This document shows positions 43,940 through 54,361 of a stretch of 64,000 bases of DNA, piece by piece (the first letter of the stretch is position 1; each line of letters starts with the position of its first letter). Source of the stretch: Oceanobacillus manasiensis (GTDB lineage: Bacteria > Bacillota > Bacilli > Bacillales > Amphibacillaceae). Under the pieces are notes generated by a model. That model did not search any database. It saw only the letters and a list, made by a program, of their open reading frames with translations, and was not told where the DNA came from. The DNA is taken from positions 124,001 through 188,000 of the forward strand of contig NZ_CCDL010000003.1 of NCBI RefSeq assembly GCF_000724085.1, read 5' to 3'. Position numbers and translations under genes: made by a program.

Positions 43940-44335
43940 ATGGGTAGATTAGTACATTTCGAGATTCATGTAGATGACATGGAGAGGGCAAAGAAGTTTT
44001 ATGGCGAGGTATTTGGTTGGACATTTGAAGACTGGAGTGAATATGCTGGCATGCCTTATGTTGGTGCTGTAACAGGGGAGGACAATGTGCTTGGTATTAA
44101 TGGAGCTTTAATGCAACGCCAAGGACCACCTCCAGAATCGCATCAAGCGTTGAATGGATTTGCTTGTACAATGAACGTAGAGAATTATGACTCAACTGAA
44201 TCAAAGATTTTAGAGCATGGAGGGCGGGTAGCATTGCCCAAATATGCACTTCCAGGAATGGCTTGGCAAGGGTATTATATTGATACAGAAGGAAACACAT
44301 TTGGTATTCATCAACCAGATGAGAATGCGAAATAA
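43940..44335 (+). CDS. VOC (glyoxalase-like) family protein
   Basis: A 131-residue VOC protein with the paired FEIHVDDMERAKKFYGEVFG and GYYIDTEGNTFGIHQPD motifs. The ATG at 43940 follows AAGGAGG by 4 bases; the frame extends upstream but has no ribosome site. Ligand unknown. Confidence 0.85.
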   Translation: MGRLVHFEIHVDDMERAKKFYGEVFGWTFEDWSEYAGMPYVGAVTGEDNVLGINGALMQRQGPPPESHQALNGFACTMNVENYDSTESKILEHGGRVALPKYALPGMAWQGYYIDTEGNTFGIHQPDENAK

Positions 44336-44347
44336 GTGAGTTGAATG

Positions 44348-44394
44348 AAAAAGTCATGGCTTACCTTGTGAAAAATAGCCATGACTTTTTTATC
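44348..44394 (+). terminator. Rho-independent terminator
   Basis: AAAAAGTCATGGCT pairs with AGCCATGACTTTTT around a 15-base loop, followed by a T run. Bidirectional in effect for the YibE/F genes on the minus strand. Confidence 0.85.
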
Positions 44395-44425
44395 TTTTTT
44401 ATTGAACCAGCCATATCTAGACGAA

Positions 44426-45217
44426 TTAATCTTCTGTACTGGTCTGTGAATCTTTATCATCATTTTTCATTTTTAATAAATAAAAGGTGTTAACCCACGA
44501 TGTAATTGGAAAGGTTAATGCTACACCAATTCCGGCACAAAGTATGGTTACCATTTCCGCACTAAATACTTTTGAGTTTACAATCTCTCCAACAGAATAG
44601 GATAGGTCGTTAAACCATATGAGCAACCCTAAATAACCTCCAAAGAATGCAAAAAATAACGTATTCGCACTTGTTCCAAATATATCTCTTCCAATTGCCA
44701 TTCCATAATTGAATAATTCTTTTTTAGTAATCGTTGGATGATGGTGAAATACTTCTCGCATGGGTGATGAAATAGAGATCGCGATATCCGTAATAGCGCC
44801 TATTGCACTCATAATAATGACAGAAGTAGCTATTTTCACAAAGTCAACACCAATGTATACGGTATAAATGCTAAGTTCATCTGATTCTTCTTCACCAAAA
44901 CCTTGTATCATGGTTACCTTTGTTGTAACCACAATAAACAATATAAGAATAGTTACCGTTATGATGGTAGAAATGAAAGCAGCTTTCGTTTTAACGTTAA
45001 CCTTGTTTATATAAAATAGATTTATACAACTTATTACGACGCATGAAATTAATGTCAATATGATTGGATTCCCACTAGGATCCAACATGAAAAGAATGGT
45101 GAGAAAGAGTACACCAAAATTTAAAAATAAAGCAATAAAAGAACGTGCTCCTTTCTTCCCTCCAATAAGAATCATGAGAAGAAATAAAATAGCAGCTAAA
45201 CATACTAATGTATTCAT
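44426..45217 (-). CDS. YibE/F family membrane protein (short)
   Basis: A 263-residue protein with about seven membrane helices and the YibE/F hallmark loop (AIGAITDIAISISSPMREVFHHHP, then AIGRDIFGTSANTLFFAFFGGYL). It overlaps the longer YibE/F gene by four bases (ATGA). The two form a conserved pair in Bacillota whose transport role is unproved. Confidence 0.85.
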   Translation of the reverse strand: MNTLVCLAAILFLLMILIGGKKGARSFIALFLNFGVLFLTILFMLDPSGNPIILTLISCVVISCINLFYINKVNVKTKAAFISTIITVTILILFIVVTTKVTMIQGFGEEESDELSIYTVYIGVDFVKIATSVIIMSAIGAITDIAISISSPMREVFHHHPTITKKELFNYGMAIGRDIFGTSANTLFFAFFGGYLGLLIWFNDLSYSVGEIVNSKVFSAEMVTILCAGIGVALTFPITSWVNTFYLLKMKNDDKDSQTSTED

Positions 45218-46335
45218 GGTTTAGACCTCTTTTTATTAATAAAATAAATCGTAGTATATAGACCGATCGGAATAGTTAGAACGATACCAATACCTCCAGA
45301 TAAGGCACGTGCTAATTCTAAAGATAGATTCATAGAAAAAGTGAATGATAAGTTCGATCCATTTCTTAAATATAAAAGCATCATGGGAATAGAGCCACTT
45401 ATATAAGCAAAAAATAAAATATTAGTCATGGTCCCCATTATATCTCTTCCGATATCTAACCCTGACTTTTTAAGTGCTTTTATGGATATGTTGTTATCCT
45501 TTTCATACAGTCCAAAAAGAGAAGAAGATATCGTAATGGCTACATCCATAACAGCGCCTAGTGCTCCAATTAGTAATCCAGCCATAAAGATTAATTGCGG
45601 AGGACGTGTTAGAAACTGCATTTCTTCATAACGGAGCCCCTGCTCGGAAGTGAACAGCATGACAAGATAAGTAATTAATAATGAAAGAAATGTTCCCAAC
45701 AGCGTTGCAAGGATGGCTGCATATGATTTTTCATTAAACCCATTAACAAGTAATAAAGAGATGATAGTAAATAATATGATACTGATTCCACAGATCACTA
45801 ATAAACTGATATTGGCTGTATTCACGTAAACCTCTATAGCAATGGCTAATATAATGGCACTAATTACTAAACTGATTAGAGCGTAGAATCCTTGTCGCTT
45901 TCCAACTATAAGTAATGTAAAGATAAATAACCATGTGATGATTAAAAGATACTTATCCCGTTTTATATCCTTGATGGAGCCGGTTAATTCTGAATTAGAA
46001 TCTGGATTGGCGTCTAGTTTAACAAATAATTCCTTTCCAGCTTTATATTCATTGTCTATAGCAGCTGAATCTGAATATTTATTTGTTAGTTGAATAAGTT
46101 GTCCTTTTTCTTCGCCGTTTTTAATTTCCGCAGTAATCGATTGAGTATATATTTGATCCTCATTTTGATGCATATCTGATATTTCCGTAATATCTTCTAG
46201 ATTCGTTTCTACTACTTTTACAATCGTACGATCATAGAAAGAATAATTGTTATGCACAAAAAGTAGTGATCCTATAAAACAAACAGCTAATATGCTATAT
46301 ATAATAATATTTTTCTTAGTAAATAGTTGCTTCAA
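45214..46335 (-). CDS. YibE/F family membrane protein (long)
   Basis: A protein of about 373 residues with an N-terminal anchor, an external beta domain of about 110 residues (FYDRTIVKVVETNLEDITEI to ANPDSNSELTGSIKD) and eight helices carrying GALGAVMDVAITISSSLFGL and DIGRDIMGTMTNILFFAYIS. A TTG at 46335 with GGGGGAA before it is preferred; the frame extends to 46431 without a ribosome site. Paired with the short YibE/F gene. Confidence 0.82.
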   Translation of the reverse strand: MKQLFTKKNIIIYSILAVCFIGSLLFVHNNYSFYDRTIVKVVETNLEDITEISDMHQNEDQIYTQSITAEIKNGEEKGQLIQLTNKYSDSAAIDNEYKAGKELFVKLDANPDSNSELTGSIKDIKRDKYLLIITWLFIFTLLIVGKRQGFYALISLVISAIILAIAIEVYVNTANISLLVICGISIILFTIISLLLVNGFNEKSYAAILATLLGTFLSLLITYLVMLFTSEQGLRYEEMQFLTRPPQLIFMAGLLIGALGAVMDVAITISSSLFGLYEKDNNISIKALKKSGLDIGRDIMGTMTNILFFAYISGSIPMMLLYLRNGSNLSFTFSMNLSLELARALSGGIGIVLTIPIGLYTTIYFINKKRSKP

Positions 46336-46555
46336 TATTTTTCCCCCATCGTGTCTTATAATCAGTAAAGCTTTAATAAGTAATGTAGCAAATAATATGT
46401 ATATTATTTCATAGAATCGTTTACGAATCAAAAAAAGTTGCGTTAACTAAAAAAATAATGTCAACTGCAACATGCCTTGTTTTTCTATCTAGCTCAGCAG
46501 ATTAAATACTAACGGAAATTATAAAACTCGTTTAGTTAATAATGGGTAGTAATGA

Positions 46556-46612
46556 ACGTTTAAAAAGGCTAGCGCTCAAGATTTAGACGCATTAAAAAGC
46601 ATGGCTATTTAG
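46556..46612 (+). pseudogene. Scrap of an SRPBCC gene tail
   Basis: Eighteen codons reading TFKKASAQDLDALKSMAI and stop. They match TFKKACAKDLDALKS at the end of the intact SRPBCC gene at 43339. The codon upstream is a stop, and the last codons form the left arm of the terminator that follows. Confidence 0.75.
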
Positions 46613-46641
46613 TTATAGAGTAGAAATAGCCATGCTTTTTT
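46598..46641 (+). terminator. Rho-independent terminator joined to a gene scrap
   Basis: AGCATGGCTATTT pairs perfectly with AAATAGCCATGCT, followed by TTTTTT. It is fused to the end of the SRPBCC scrap. Confidence 0.85.
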
Positions 46642-46740
46642 CAAATTGTATAATCAAGGTGTATTAATTATATAACTCCTACTTTCTCTGAATCGCCCTC
46701 ATTAAGTAGTTTAATAACTTTTATAATAACACTTGTTAAT

Positions 46741-47169
46741 TTATTCCCAGTCAAAATGAGTAGAATCTATATAATATACTATATGATTTTCTCCGACGAC
46801 TTCATAGTTTTGACCTTTCACTTGAATATCCCTTTCACTAATATAAATAGGATACTGGTTACCTTGGTCTGTTTTAATCTCAATAAAGTACCGTCTAACT
46901 GTAGAACCATCTTGTTCTTTTAGCTTGGTATACGAAGTTCTTTCCAACATATAATCATAAAATGCTCCACTTAAATGAGCTTCTTTTGAGTGATACGAAG
47001 AACCAGGATCTCGGTCGATAATAACCACTTGCTCTATAGATTCATCACTAGCGAGCAAGCCATTTGTAACCTCTCCAAAGGTCAGAGTGGTAAAATGTTC
47101 CCACAACATTAATGATATACCGATAACTAAAATAAATCCTAATATTACAGTTGCGATTTTGTTTAGCAT
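46741..47169 (-). CDS. Hypothetical membrane-anchored protein
   Basis: A 142-residue protein with one N-terminal membrane helix (TVILGFILVIGISLMLW) and an outside or inside domain of about 115 residues containing VVIIDRDPGSSYHSKEAHLS and YYIDSTHFDWE. No family is recognised. GAAAGGAGC precedes the ATG. Confidence 0.6.
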   Translation of the reverse strand: MLNKIATVILGFILVIGISLMLWEHFTTLTFGEVTNGLLASDESIEQVVIIDRDPGSSYHSKEAHLSGAFYDYMLERTSYTKLKEQDGSTVRRYFIEIKTDQGNQYPIYISERDIQVKGQNYEVVGENHIVYYIDSTHFDWE

Positions 47170-47257
47170 ATTGGCTCCTTTCTATTGGGATTTTACGAGA
47201 AAATAGAAAAAGGCAACAATATGCTGCCCTTTAACATATGGTTTGTACTATCACGAT

Positions 47258-47635
47258 TTAGCCACAAGCAGCAGCGAGCACTTTTTGAATATCATAAATG
47301 CTGTCATCTTTCTTGAAGTTTTTTGCAACAAGCGGCTCTACGTTCCCGGATATCCATATCTTGAGTTCGGCATCAAGATCGAAGGTTCCGGCCGTTTCAA
47401 TACTAAAATGCGATATGCTTTTATACAGAATAGAATGGAATTCAGTTTTTTTACCAGTTATCCCTTGCTTATCAACTAAAATCAAGCGCTTATCCGTGAA
47501 AATAAATAAATCCCTTAATATCTTAAATGCGACATTTACTTCCTCACCATCTACTAATAATTTGCCAAATTCCTTCGTTATTTCACTTTTGTCTACATTT
47601 GAAGCATTTCCCATTAGTCCGTCAAGAAAGCCCAT
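47258..47635 (-). CDS. Bacterial PH-domain protein (DUF1696/bPH_1)
   Basis: A 125-residue protein matching the bacterial pleckstrin-homology domain family: N-terminal MGFLDGLMGNASNV, then FKILRDLFIFTDKRLILVDK and YKSISHFSIETAGTFDLDA, and a C-terminal helix. GGAGGGT precedes the ATG. Such proteins form ring-like oligomers; function unknown. Confidence 0.85.
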   Translation of the reverse strand: MGFLDGLMGNASNVDKSEITKEFGKLLVDGEEVNVAFKILRDLFIFTDKRLILVDKQGITGKKTEFHSILYKSISHFSIETAGTFDLDAELKIWISGNVEPLVAKNFKKDDSIYDIQKVLAAACG

Positions 47636-47906
47636 TATATACCCTCCAAAATTTAATAATAAATGATTAAAAAGTAAATTTAACTACAATAATATGTATG
47701 TTAAAAGCCTTCCTTATATTATAGCAATAATGGAACAATTCTGCATTTATTTCCAGAACAATTAATTTGGCAAAATAGCAAGTTAGTCTCATTTAGAATA
47801 ACTAAATGATAACGCTTTCATAAAGCGAATATGTCCATTATGTTAAATATATGCTTGTTTCTTGCATATCCCTTGCAATAATGAGCAATATATTATAGTC
47901 TATGTT

Positions 47907-47921
47907 TTATAAGAATAATTA
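47907..47921. promoter_or_regulatory. PerR-box-like site upstream of ahpC
   Basis: TTATAAGAATAATTA matches 11 of 14 fixed positions of the PerR consensus TTATAATNATTATAA. It lies about 40 bases before ahpC, where peroxide-responsive repression of ahpCF is usual in bacilli. A further TTATTAATAAT stretch follows directly. Confidence 0.5.
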
Positions 47922-47959
47922 TTATTAATAATCACATTTACCTATAGGAGGAATTTAAC

Positions 47960-48523
47960 ATGTCTTTAATCGGATCAGAAGTAAAACCATTCAACGCAAA
48001 AGCGTATTTTAACGGTGACTTTGTAGATGTAACAGAAGAAAACTTCAAAGGTCAATGGAGCGTAGTATGCTTCTACCCAGCAGACTTCTCTTTTGTTTGC
48101 CCAACTGAGCTTGAAGATTTACAAAACGAATATGCAACTCTTAAAGAACTTGGAGTAGAAGTATACTCTGTATCAACTGATACGCACTTTGTTCATAAAG
48201 GTTGGCATGACACTTCAGAAAAAATCGGTAAAATTACGTACACAATGATTGGTGACCCATCCCAAACGATTTCTCGTAATTTCGAAGTACTAAACGAAGA
48301 ATCAGGTCTTGCAGATCGTGGTACTTTCATCATCGATCCAGACGGTGTTATTCAAACAGTAGAAATTAATGCAGACGGCATTGGCCGTGATGCAAGTGTG
48401 CTTGTTGACAAAATCAAAGCAGCACAATATGTACGTAAAAACCCTGGTGAAGTTTGCCCTGCTAAATGGGAAGAAGGCTCTGAAACACTTACACCAAGCC
48501 TAGACCTAGTAGGTAAAATTTAA
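47960..48523 (+). CDS. ahpC: Alkyl hydroperoxide reductase subunit C
   Basis: A 187-residue typical 2-Cys peroxiredoxin. The peroxidatic Cys 47 is in DFSFVCPTE and the resolving Cys is in [11 protein letters not shown] near residue 166; the catalytic Thr/Arg context is present. It reduces H2O2 and organic peroxides and is recycled by AhpF, the next gene. TAGGAGG precedes the ATG. Confidence 0.98.
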   Translation: MSLIGSEVKPFNAKAYFNGDFVDVTEENFKGQWSVVCFYPADFSFVCPTELEDLQNEYATLKELGVEVYSVSTDTHFVHKGWHDTSEKIGKITYTMIGDPSQTISRNFEVLNEESGLADRGTFIIDPDGVIQTVEINADGIGRDASVLVDKIKAAQYVRKNPGEVCPAKWEEGSETLTPSLDLVGKI

Positions 48524-48537
48524 GGAGTGCGATAAGC

Positions 48538-50109
48538 ATGCTTGAATCAAACATTAAAGCACAACTAGACCAATACCTGCAATTACTTGAAAGTGATATT
48601 GTACTGAAAGTAGATACAGGTGACGATGATGTATCTAAAGAGATGCAGGAGCTTGTTGATGAAATAGCTTCTATGTCATCGAAGATCACAGTCGAAAAAG
48701 CAAGCTTAAAGAGAACACCTAGTTTTAGTGTGAATCGTGTTGGTGAAGACACTGGTGTAACCTTTGCTGGCGTTCCGCTTGGACATGAGTTCACATCATT
48801 AGTACTCGCTTTACTACAAGTTAGCGGAAGAGCTCCCAAAGTAGATCAAAGTGTCATTGACCAAGTGAAAAATGTTAAAGGTGAGTATCACTTTGAAACG
48901 TATGTAAGTCTTACATGTCATAACTGCCCAGACGTTGTACAAGCACTAAATATGATGAGTGTTCTTAATCCTGGTATTACCCACACCATGATTGACGGAG
49001 CTGCCTTCAAAGAAGAAGTAGACAGCAAAAATATCATGGCTGTACCAACTGTAACCTTAAATGGGGAAGAGTTTGGTAGTGGTCGTATGACAGCTGAAGA
49101 GATGCTTGCCAAATTAGGTAGCGGACCAGATGCAGACGAACTATCTAAAAAAGATCCATACGACGTGCTTGTTGTCGGTGGAGGCCCGGCTGGTGCTAGT
49201 GCTGCCATCTATGCTGCTCGTAAAGGCATCCGCACAGGGATTGTTGCAGAACGCTTTGGTGGACAGGTACTAGACACAATGAGCATTGAAAACTTCATTA
49301 GTGTGAAAAGTACTGAAGGACCGAAGCTTGTTGCAAGCCTAGAAGAACATGTTAAAGATTATGGGATAGATGTTTTAAACTTACAACGTGTACGTCATGT
49401 TGAGAAGAAAGATATGTTTGAAGTAGAGCTAGATAATGGCGCTATTCTAAAAAGCAGAACAGTTATTGCTTCTACTGGTGCAAGCTGGCGTAAGCTTGGT
49501 GTACCTGGAGAAGAAGAGTTTGCTAATAAAGGTGTAGCATACTGTGCACACTGTGATGGCCCATTATTTGAAGGAAAAGACGTTGCTGTAGTTGGTGGAG
49601 GAAACTCTGGAGTCGAGGCTGCTATTGACCTAGCAGGTATCGTAAACCATGTAACCGTTCTTGAGTTCTCTGACACCTTAAAGGCTGATGAGGTACTTCA
49701 AAATAGTCTAGCTAAATTACCAAACGTAACGGTCGTTAAAAATGCTCAAACAACTGAAATCACTGGTTCCGACAATGTGAATGGCATCAAGTATCTTGAT
49801 CGAGAAACAAATGAAGAAAAACAGATCGATTTACAAGGTGTGTTTGTCCAAATCGGCCTAGTACCAAATACAGGTTGGCTTGACAATACAGTTGAAAAGA
49901 ACCGCATTGGTGAGGTCATTGTCGACAAGCATGGTGCTACAACCGTTTCAGGATTGTTTGCAGCAGGTGACTGTACAGATAGTATATATAACCAAATTAT
50001 TATCTCAATGGGATCTGGAGCAACTGCAGCACTAGGCGCTTTTGATTATCTAATCAGAAACCCTATTGATGCAGGTTCCGTTGAAGACGAGCTTGTTAAT
50101 CAAAATTAA
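48538..50109 (+). CDS. ahpF: Alkyl hydroperoxide reductase subunit F
   Basis: A 523-residue flavoprotein disulfide reductase. The N-terminal double thioredoxin-fold carries TCHNCPDVV (Cys about 127 and 130), then FAD motif [12 protein letters not shown] near 216, the redox pair CAHCDGP near 336-339, NAD(P)H motif [12 protein letters not shown] and [10 protein letters not shown]. It passes electrons from NADH to AhpC. The gene lies 14 bases after ahpC with AAGGAG. Confidence 0.97.
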   Translation: MLESNIKAQLDQYLQLLESDIVLKVDTGDDDVSKEMQELVDEIASMSSKITVEKASLKRTPSFSVNRVGEDTGVTFAGVPLGHEFTSLVLALLQVSGRAPKVDQSVIDQVKNVKGEYHFETYVSLTCHNCPDVVQALNMMSVLNPGITHTMIDGAAFKEEVDSKNIMAVPTVTLNGEEFGSGRMTAEEMLAKLGSGPDADELSKKDPYDVLVVGGGPAGASAAIYAARKGIRTGIVAERFGGQVLDTMSIENFISVKSTEGPKLVASLEEHVKDYGIDVLNLQRVRHVEKKDMFEVELDNGAILKSRTVIASTGASWRKLGVPGEEEFANKGVAYCAHCDGPLFEGKDVAVVGGGNSGVEAAIDLAGIVNHVTVLEFSDTLKADEVLQNSLAKLPNVTVVKNAQTTEITGSDNVNGIKYLDRETNEEKQIDLQGVFVQIGLVPNTGWLDNTVEKNRIGEVIVDKHGATTVSGLFAAGDCTDSIYNQIIISMGSGATAALGAFDYLIRNPIDAGSVEDELVNQN

Positions 50110-50125
50110 AGATTGAATTTAATAA

Positions 50126-50162
50126 CCCTAGATAAAGGCTGTGCCTTTGTCTAGGGATTTTT
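50126..50162 (+). terminator. Rho-independent terminator of ahpCF
   Basis: CCCTAGATAAAGGC pairs with GCCTTTGTCTAGGG (one mismatch), followed by ATTTTTG. Confidence 0.85.
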
Positions 50163-50200
50163 GTGTTTATTAAGGGGGGGTTGGTTATTGTGGGTGGGGG

Positions 50201-50389
50201 AATCAACCAATATGGCCGAGGAATCAACCAAGAGTGCGATACAATCAACCAACATGGCTAGAGAATCAACCAAGAGTGCGATATAATCAACCAACATAGC
50301 CAGAGAATCAACCAAGAGTGCGGTACAATCAACCAACATAGCCAGAGAATCAATCAAGATCGCTACACAATCAACCAAAATTGAACATC
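50201..50389. repeat. 21-bp tandem minisatellite, nine units
   Basis: AATCAACCAA recurs every 21 bases from 50201 to about 50369, nine copies, in a higher 42-bp order of two alternating units (AATCAACCAAGAGTGCGATAC and AATCAACCAACATGGCTAGAG). It is non-coding on the plus strand; the minus strand reads as a 75-codon frame of heptads (LAMLVDS, TALLVDS) that is a by-product of the 21-base period. The array lies between ahpF and the coiled-coil gene. Confidence 0.85.
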
Positions 50390-50520
50390 AAGCAGTTATT
50401 TAACATCACATATAGAATAGTGAAATGGACGACATGTTTGATGATTCATTTCCTGACCACTACGAAACTTTTTAACCACTTTTTCGTATGCATTAATAGA
50501 TAAATAGAGGGGGAGTTATC

Positions 50521-51459
50521 ATGGCAGACCGATTAAATAGTGAACTTATACAGGTGAAAGCAGATCTTAGAAGAAAAAATAAATGGCAAAAACAAGTAAA
50601 GGATTATGAAACAGAGCTTGCTGAAATAGAAGGAATAATTAAGAATCTAACAAAGCGGCTTAGAGAAGAAGAAAAGGATGTAGAAAAGTTAGAAGGGTTT
50701 AGTATTTCGAGCCTTTTTCAGACGCTAAAAGGAAACAAAGAAGAGCAAATTGAAAAAGAAAAACAAGAAGTAGTCGCAGTTCAGTTAGAGTTACAAGAAG
50801 CCCAGAAAACAAAAAAAGAATTAGATCAGGCATTAACAGATCTACAACACCAACTAGAGAAAATAGGAAATGTAGACGCTAAGTATCAACAACTGATCAC
50901 CGAAAAAGAACAATACATCAAACAAAGTAATAATTCCACTGCAGCTACCTTGTATGAATTAGTGGAACAAGAAGGTGATGTAAAAGCGTACATCGTTGAA
51001 CTTAATGAGGCTATTAGGGCAGGTTCCTATGTGGCGGAAGATTTAGAAAGTGCAAGTGCTTCATTGGATAGTGCTGCAAATTGGGGTGCCTTTGATATGT
51101 TTGGTGGAGGAGCTATATCAGGAATAGCAAAACATGGCCATATAGACGATGCAACAGCAGCTATTCATAAGGCGCAAACAAGCATGCGGCGTTTCCAAAA
51201 AGAATTGCTAGATGTACAGGAAGAATTAGATGTCCAAATTGATATCTCTGGTATGCTCAAATTTGCTGACTTTTTCTTGGATGGATTCTTTGTCGATTTT
51301 ATGGTTCAGAACAAAATAAATGAAGCCAGAGATCAAGTGAGTTATAAACAGGATGAGGTCGAAAGAATTTTAAGAGGCTTGAATAAAGAAGTAGAAGCTA
51401 ATCAGGAAAAAATAGTTCAGATTGGTCAAGAAAGACAGCGTGTCATTGAAGATTATTAG
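50521..51459 (+). CDS. Coiled-coil cytosolic protein
   Basis: A 312-residue protein with long Lys/Glu/Gln coiled-coil segments at about residues 10-140 (KDYETELAEIEGIIKNLTKR, EKIGNVDAKYQQLITEKEQY) and at the C-terminus (EARDQVSYKQDEVERILRGL). Between them is a helical core with NWGAFDMFGGGAISGIAKHG. No family is recognised. GAGGGGGAG precedes the ATG. Confidence 0.65.
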   Translation: MADRLNSELIQVKADLRRKNKWQKQVKDYETELAEIEGIIKNLTKRLREEEKDVEKLEGFSISSLFQTLKGNKEEQIEKEKQEVVAVQLELQEAQKTKKELDQALTDLQHQLEKIGNVDAKYQQLITEKEQYIKQSNNSTAATLYELVEQEGDVKAYIVELNEAIRAGSYVAEDLESASASLDSAANWGAFDMFGGGAISGIAKHGHIDDATAAIHKAQTSMRRFQKELLDVQEELDVQIDISGMLKFADFFLDGFFVDFMVQNKINEARDQVSYKQDEVERILRGLNKEVEANQEKIVQIGQERQRVIEDY

Positions 51460-51600
51460 TAGAAAACTTTATAAGTTGCCTTTCTATACTGTTAAGGTTA
51501 TAGAGGGCATATGTTAACGTAGCTGGCCATTTCCGTTATAATAGAACTATTACTATATGGACATACAAAGGTTTGTCGGTTGAAAAGGGGATGCACCATT

Positions 51601-53532
51601 GTGGAAAACCAGTTTTTAGATTTACTTGCACAACGATATGATAGCGAAGAGAAAGTCGTAACAGAAATTATAAATCTTGAAGCCATCCTCGACCTACCAA
51701 AGGGTACAGAGCACTTTGTAAGTGATCTACATGGGGAATACCAAGCGTTTCAACATGTATTGCGAAATGGTTCAGGTAAGGTGAAAGAGAAAATAACAGA
51801 TCGCTTTGCAAATGAATTATCAGAAGAAGAAATCATGGAATTTGCGACATTGGTTTATTATCCTGAAGAAAAATTGCAATTGATTAAAAGTAATTTTGAT
51901 AATAAGCAAGATCTAAATGCATGGTATATCAAAAAGATTGAGCATTTTATACAACTCGTTTCCTATGCTTCCTCAAAATATACACGTTCAAAATTGCGTA
52001 AAGCATTGCCAAAGCAATTTGTTTACATTATAGAAGAATTGCTATATAAAACAGACGAATTTACGAATAAGAAACATTATTATAGAAAAATAGTGGAACA
52101 AATCATTTCTCTAAACCAAGCAGATGAGCTGATTATAGGGCTTGCTTATACCACACAGCAGTTGGTTGTCGACCATTTGCACGTAGTAGGGGATATTTAT
52201 GATCGTGGACCTGAGCCAGATAAAATTATGGATACACTTATCAACTATCATTCTGTCGATATTCAATGGGGGAACCATGATGTCCTTTGGTTAGGGGCTT
52301 TTGCCGGATCAAAAGTTTGTCTAGCGAATATTCTCCGTATTTGTGCGCGTTACGATAACCTGGATATCATTGAGGACGCGTACGGGATTAATTTAAGACC
52401 GCTTCTTAATCTAGCAGAAAGATACTATGGGGATAATCCTGCTTTTAGACCTAAACGACAATCTAATAAACAAATAACCGATCAAGAACAATTACAAATC
52501 ACAAAAATTCACCAAGCTATCGCCATGATCCAATTTAAGTTAGAAAGCCCGATTATTAAGCGCCAGCCTAACTTCAATATGGAAAAGCGGCTCTTACTAG
52601 AAAAGATTGATTATGAGAAAAACGAAATAACGCTACGTGGCAAAAAATATTCTTTAGTCAATACTTGCTTTGCAACAGTAAATCCCGACCAGCCTGATCA
52701 ATTATTAGAGGAAGAGCAACAAGTAATTGATAGACTGTTATTCTCTGTCCAGCATTCAGAAAAGCTGGCTAGGCATATGCGTTTCCTTATGAAGAAGGGC
52801 AGTCTTTACCTAAGATATAACGGTAACTTATTAATACATGGCTGTATCCCTATTGATGAACAAGGAAAGATGGAAGAAATGAAGATCGAAAACAAAGCCT
52901 ATGCTGGCCGAGAACTGCTTGATAAGTTTGAACAATTTCTACGTCATTCTTTCGCACATCCTGAAGAAACGGACGACCTTGCTACAGATATGGTCTGGTA
53001 TTTATGGACAGGTGAGCACTCCTCCCTGTTTGGAAAAAGAGAAATGACGACTTTTGAGAGGTATTTCATAGCAGATAAGGCTACCCATAAAGAAGTGAAA
53101 AATCCTTATTATTATATGCGCGAAAATGAAGAAACCAGTCGTAAAATCTTAGAAGAATTTGATCTTGAACCTGATCATGGTCATATCATTAATGGGCATA
53201 CCCCTATCAAAGAGATTGAAGGGGAAAATCCAATTAAGGCAAACGGCAAAATTGTTGTAATTGACGGGGGCTTTTCCAAAGCATATCAACCAACAACAGG
53301 GATTGCAGGCTATACACTGCTATTCAACTCCTATGGAATGCAGCTCGTTGCCCACAAACATTTTAATTCCAAGCAAGAAGTATTGCACAATGGAAATGAT
53401 GTCTTATCCGTTAAGAGGTTGGTAGATAAAGAACTGCAGCGAAAGAAAGTACGTGAAACAAATGTGGGTGAGGGACTATTACAGGAGATTTCGATGTTGA
53501 AGCGTTTGTTGAAGTATCGGTATATGAAGTGA
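51601..53532 (+). CDS. fbp: Fructose-1,6-bisphosphatase class III
   Basis: A 643-residue class III FBPase, the gluconeogenic phosphatase of Bacillota. It belongs to the metallophosphoesterase superfamily: SDLHGE near residue 45, [22 protein letters not shown], and INGHTPIK near the C-terminus hold the metal ligands. It converts fructose-1,6-bisphosphate to fructose-6-phosphate. The GTG at 51601 follows AAAAGGGG by about 10 bases; the TTG at 51580 would overlap that site. Confidence 0.95.
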   Translation: MENQFLDLLAQRYDSEEKVVTEIINLEAILDLPKGTEHFVSDLHGEYQAFQHVLRNGSGKVKEKITDRFANELSEEEIMEFATLVYYPEEKLQLIKSNFDNKQDLNAWYIKKIEHFIQLVSYASSKYTRSKLRKALPKQFVYIIEELLYKTDEFTNKKHYYRKIVEQIISLNQADELIIGLAYTTQQLVVDHLHVVGDIYDRGPEPDKIMDTLINYHSVDIQWGNHDVLWLGAFAGSKVCLANILRICARYDNLDIIEDAYGINLRPLLNLAERYYGDNPAFRPKRQSNKQITDQEQLQITKIHQAIAMIQFKLESPIIKRQPNFNMEKRLLLEKIDYEKNEITLRGKKYSLVNTCFATVNPDQPDQLLEEEQQVIDRLLFSVQHSEKLARHMRFLMKKGSLYLRYNGNLLIHGCIPIDEQGKMEEMKIENKAYAGRELLDKFEQFLRHSFAHPEETDDLATDMVWYLWTGEHSSLFGKREMTTFERYFIADKATHKEVKNPYYYMRENEETSRKILEEFDLEPDHGHIINGHTPIKEIEGENPIKANGKIVVIDGGFSKAYQPTTGIAGYTLLFNSYGMQLVAHKHFNSKQEVLHNGNDVLSVKRLVDKELQRKKVRETNVGEGLLQEISMLKRLLKYRYMK

Positions 53533-53806
53533 TATAACAATATGAAATTATTGTTGTTGAAATAGCAAGAAAAGTGGCTGTGGAGTACGAGTGACAGTAA
53601 AAGTAAAGGCAATTATTACAACAATTACAGCCGTATAAAGAGCGGTCGACCAAATGTTAGTACTTTAAAATATTAGTAGCCGATGCCTTGGGGTCGGTTA
53701 CTTTATTTGTTTAAATAAAGATCGTTAGTTTAAGTTTTCATAAAGATAAGCTATTGACGGTGATCGTTTTTTCTGTGATAGCTAGTATACAAGGAGATAT
53801 CATTCA
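53533..53806. other. Intergenic region, no gene seen
   Basis: About 270 bases downstream of fbp. Minus-strand frames here are low-complexity translations of ATT/TTG-rich DNA with no ribosome site. A weak hairpin near 53680-53702 (CCGATGCC..GGTCGG) could end transcription of fbp. Confidence 0.35.
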
Positions 53807-54130
53807 TTAATCTTCAACCTCAATCAAAAAGATTTTGTCCTTAAAGCCTCCTCTTTTCACAGCTTTTTCTTTCCGCAACTTTTCTACTTCTTCTATAGAG
53901 GCGCCATGAATACTAGCAAGAGCGTGCATTAATTCTAAGACATCCGCAAGCTCTTCAATTGCCTCGTTGTCTGTTGTCGCGTCTTGATATTCTGTAACCT
54001 CCTCGTTTAGCTTTAATTTTAACTTTTTTATGTATCGGTCTTCTGAGAGAATTTTGGTTTTTAGATCTTTCCCACTGTTTTTGATGATCTCTGGAATTTT
54101 GTCACGGACTAGTTTGTTGTATGTTGGCAC
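53807..54130 (-). CDS. MazG-like nucleotide pyrophosphohydrolase
   Basis: A 107-residue all-helical protein with YNKLVRDKIPEII, KLNEEVTEYQDA (metal-binding ExxE) and EELADVLELMHAL (ExxD). This is the MazG/phosphoribosyl-ATP pyrophosphatase-like layout. It should hydrolyse a nucleoside triphosphate or a house-cleaning substrate. GGGGGAGTAC precedes the ATG. Confidence 0.85.
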   Translation of the reverse strand: MPTYNKLVRDKIPEIIKNSGKDLKTKILSEDRYIKKLKLKLNEEVTEYQDATTDNEAIEELADVLELMHALASIHGASIEEVEKLRKEKAVKRGGFKDKIFLIEVED

Positions 54131-54361
54131 AGTACTCCCCCTCGTTTTGTTTATTTACTTAATATTCTATAGAAAAAGGAAAGAGGGGGCAAATGGGTTA
54201 GGTTCGTTTTCAAAAAAATAAGTGGAATTGTTCCACATACGATAAAAATAAAAGGTTAGCGTCCAATCCTGTTATTATCTGCACCTCATTAGGAATGGTA
54301 TTTCATGATATTGTTAGGTAAAATTATACACAAATGAAATATGGAGCTAGGAGACCAAAAC

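Noticed and set aside
50151-50378. 75-residue minus-strand protein of heptad repeats
   Set aside because: It arises from the 21-bp minisatellite and has no ribosome site.
50201-50389. CRISPR array
   Set aside because: Unit of 21 bp without unique spacers and no cas genes.
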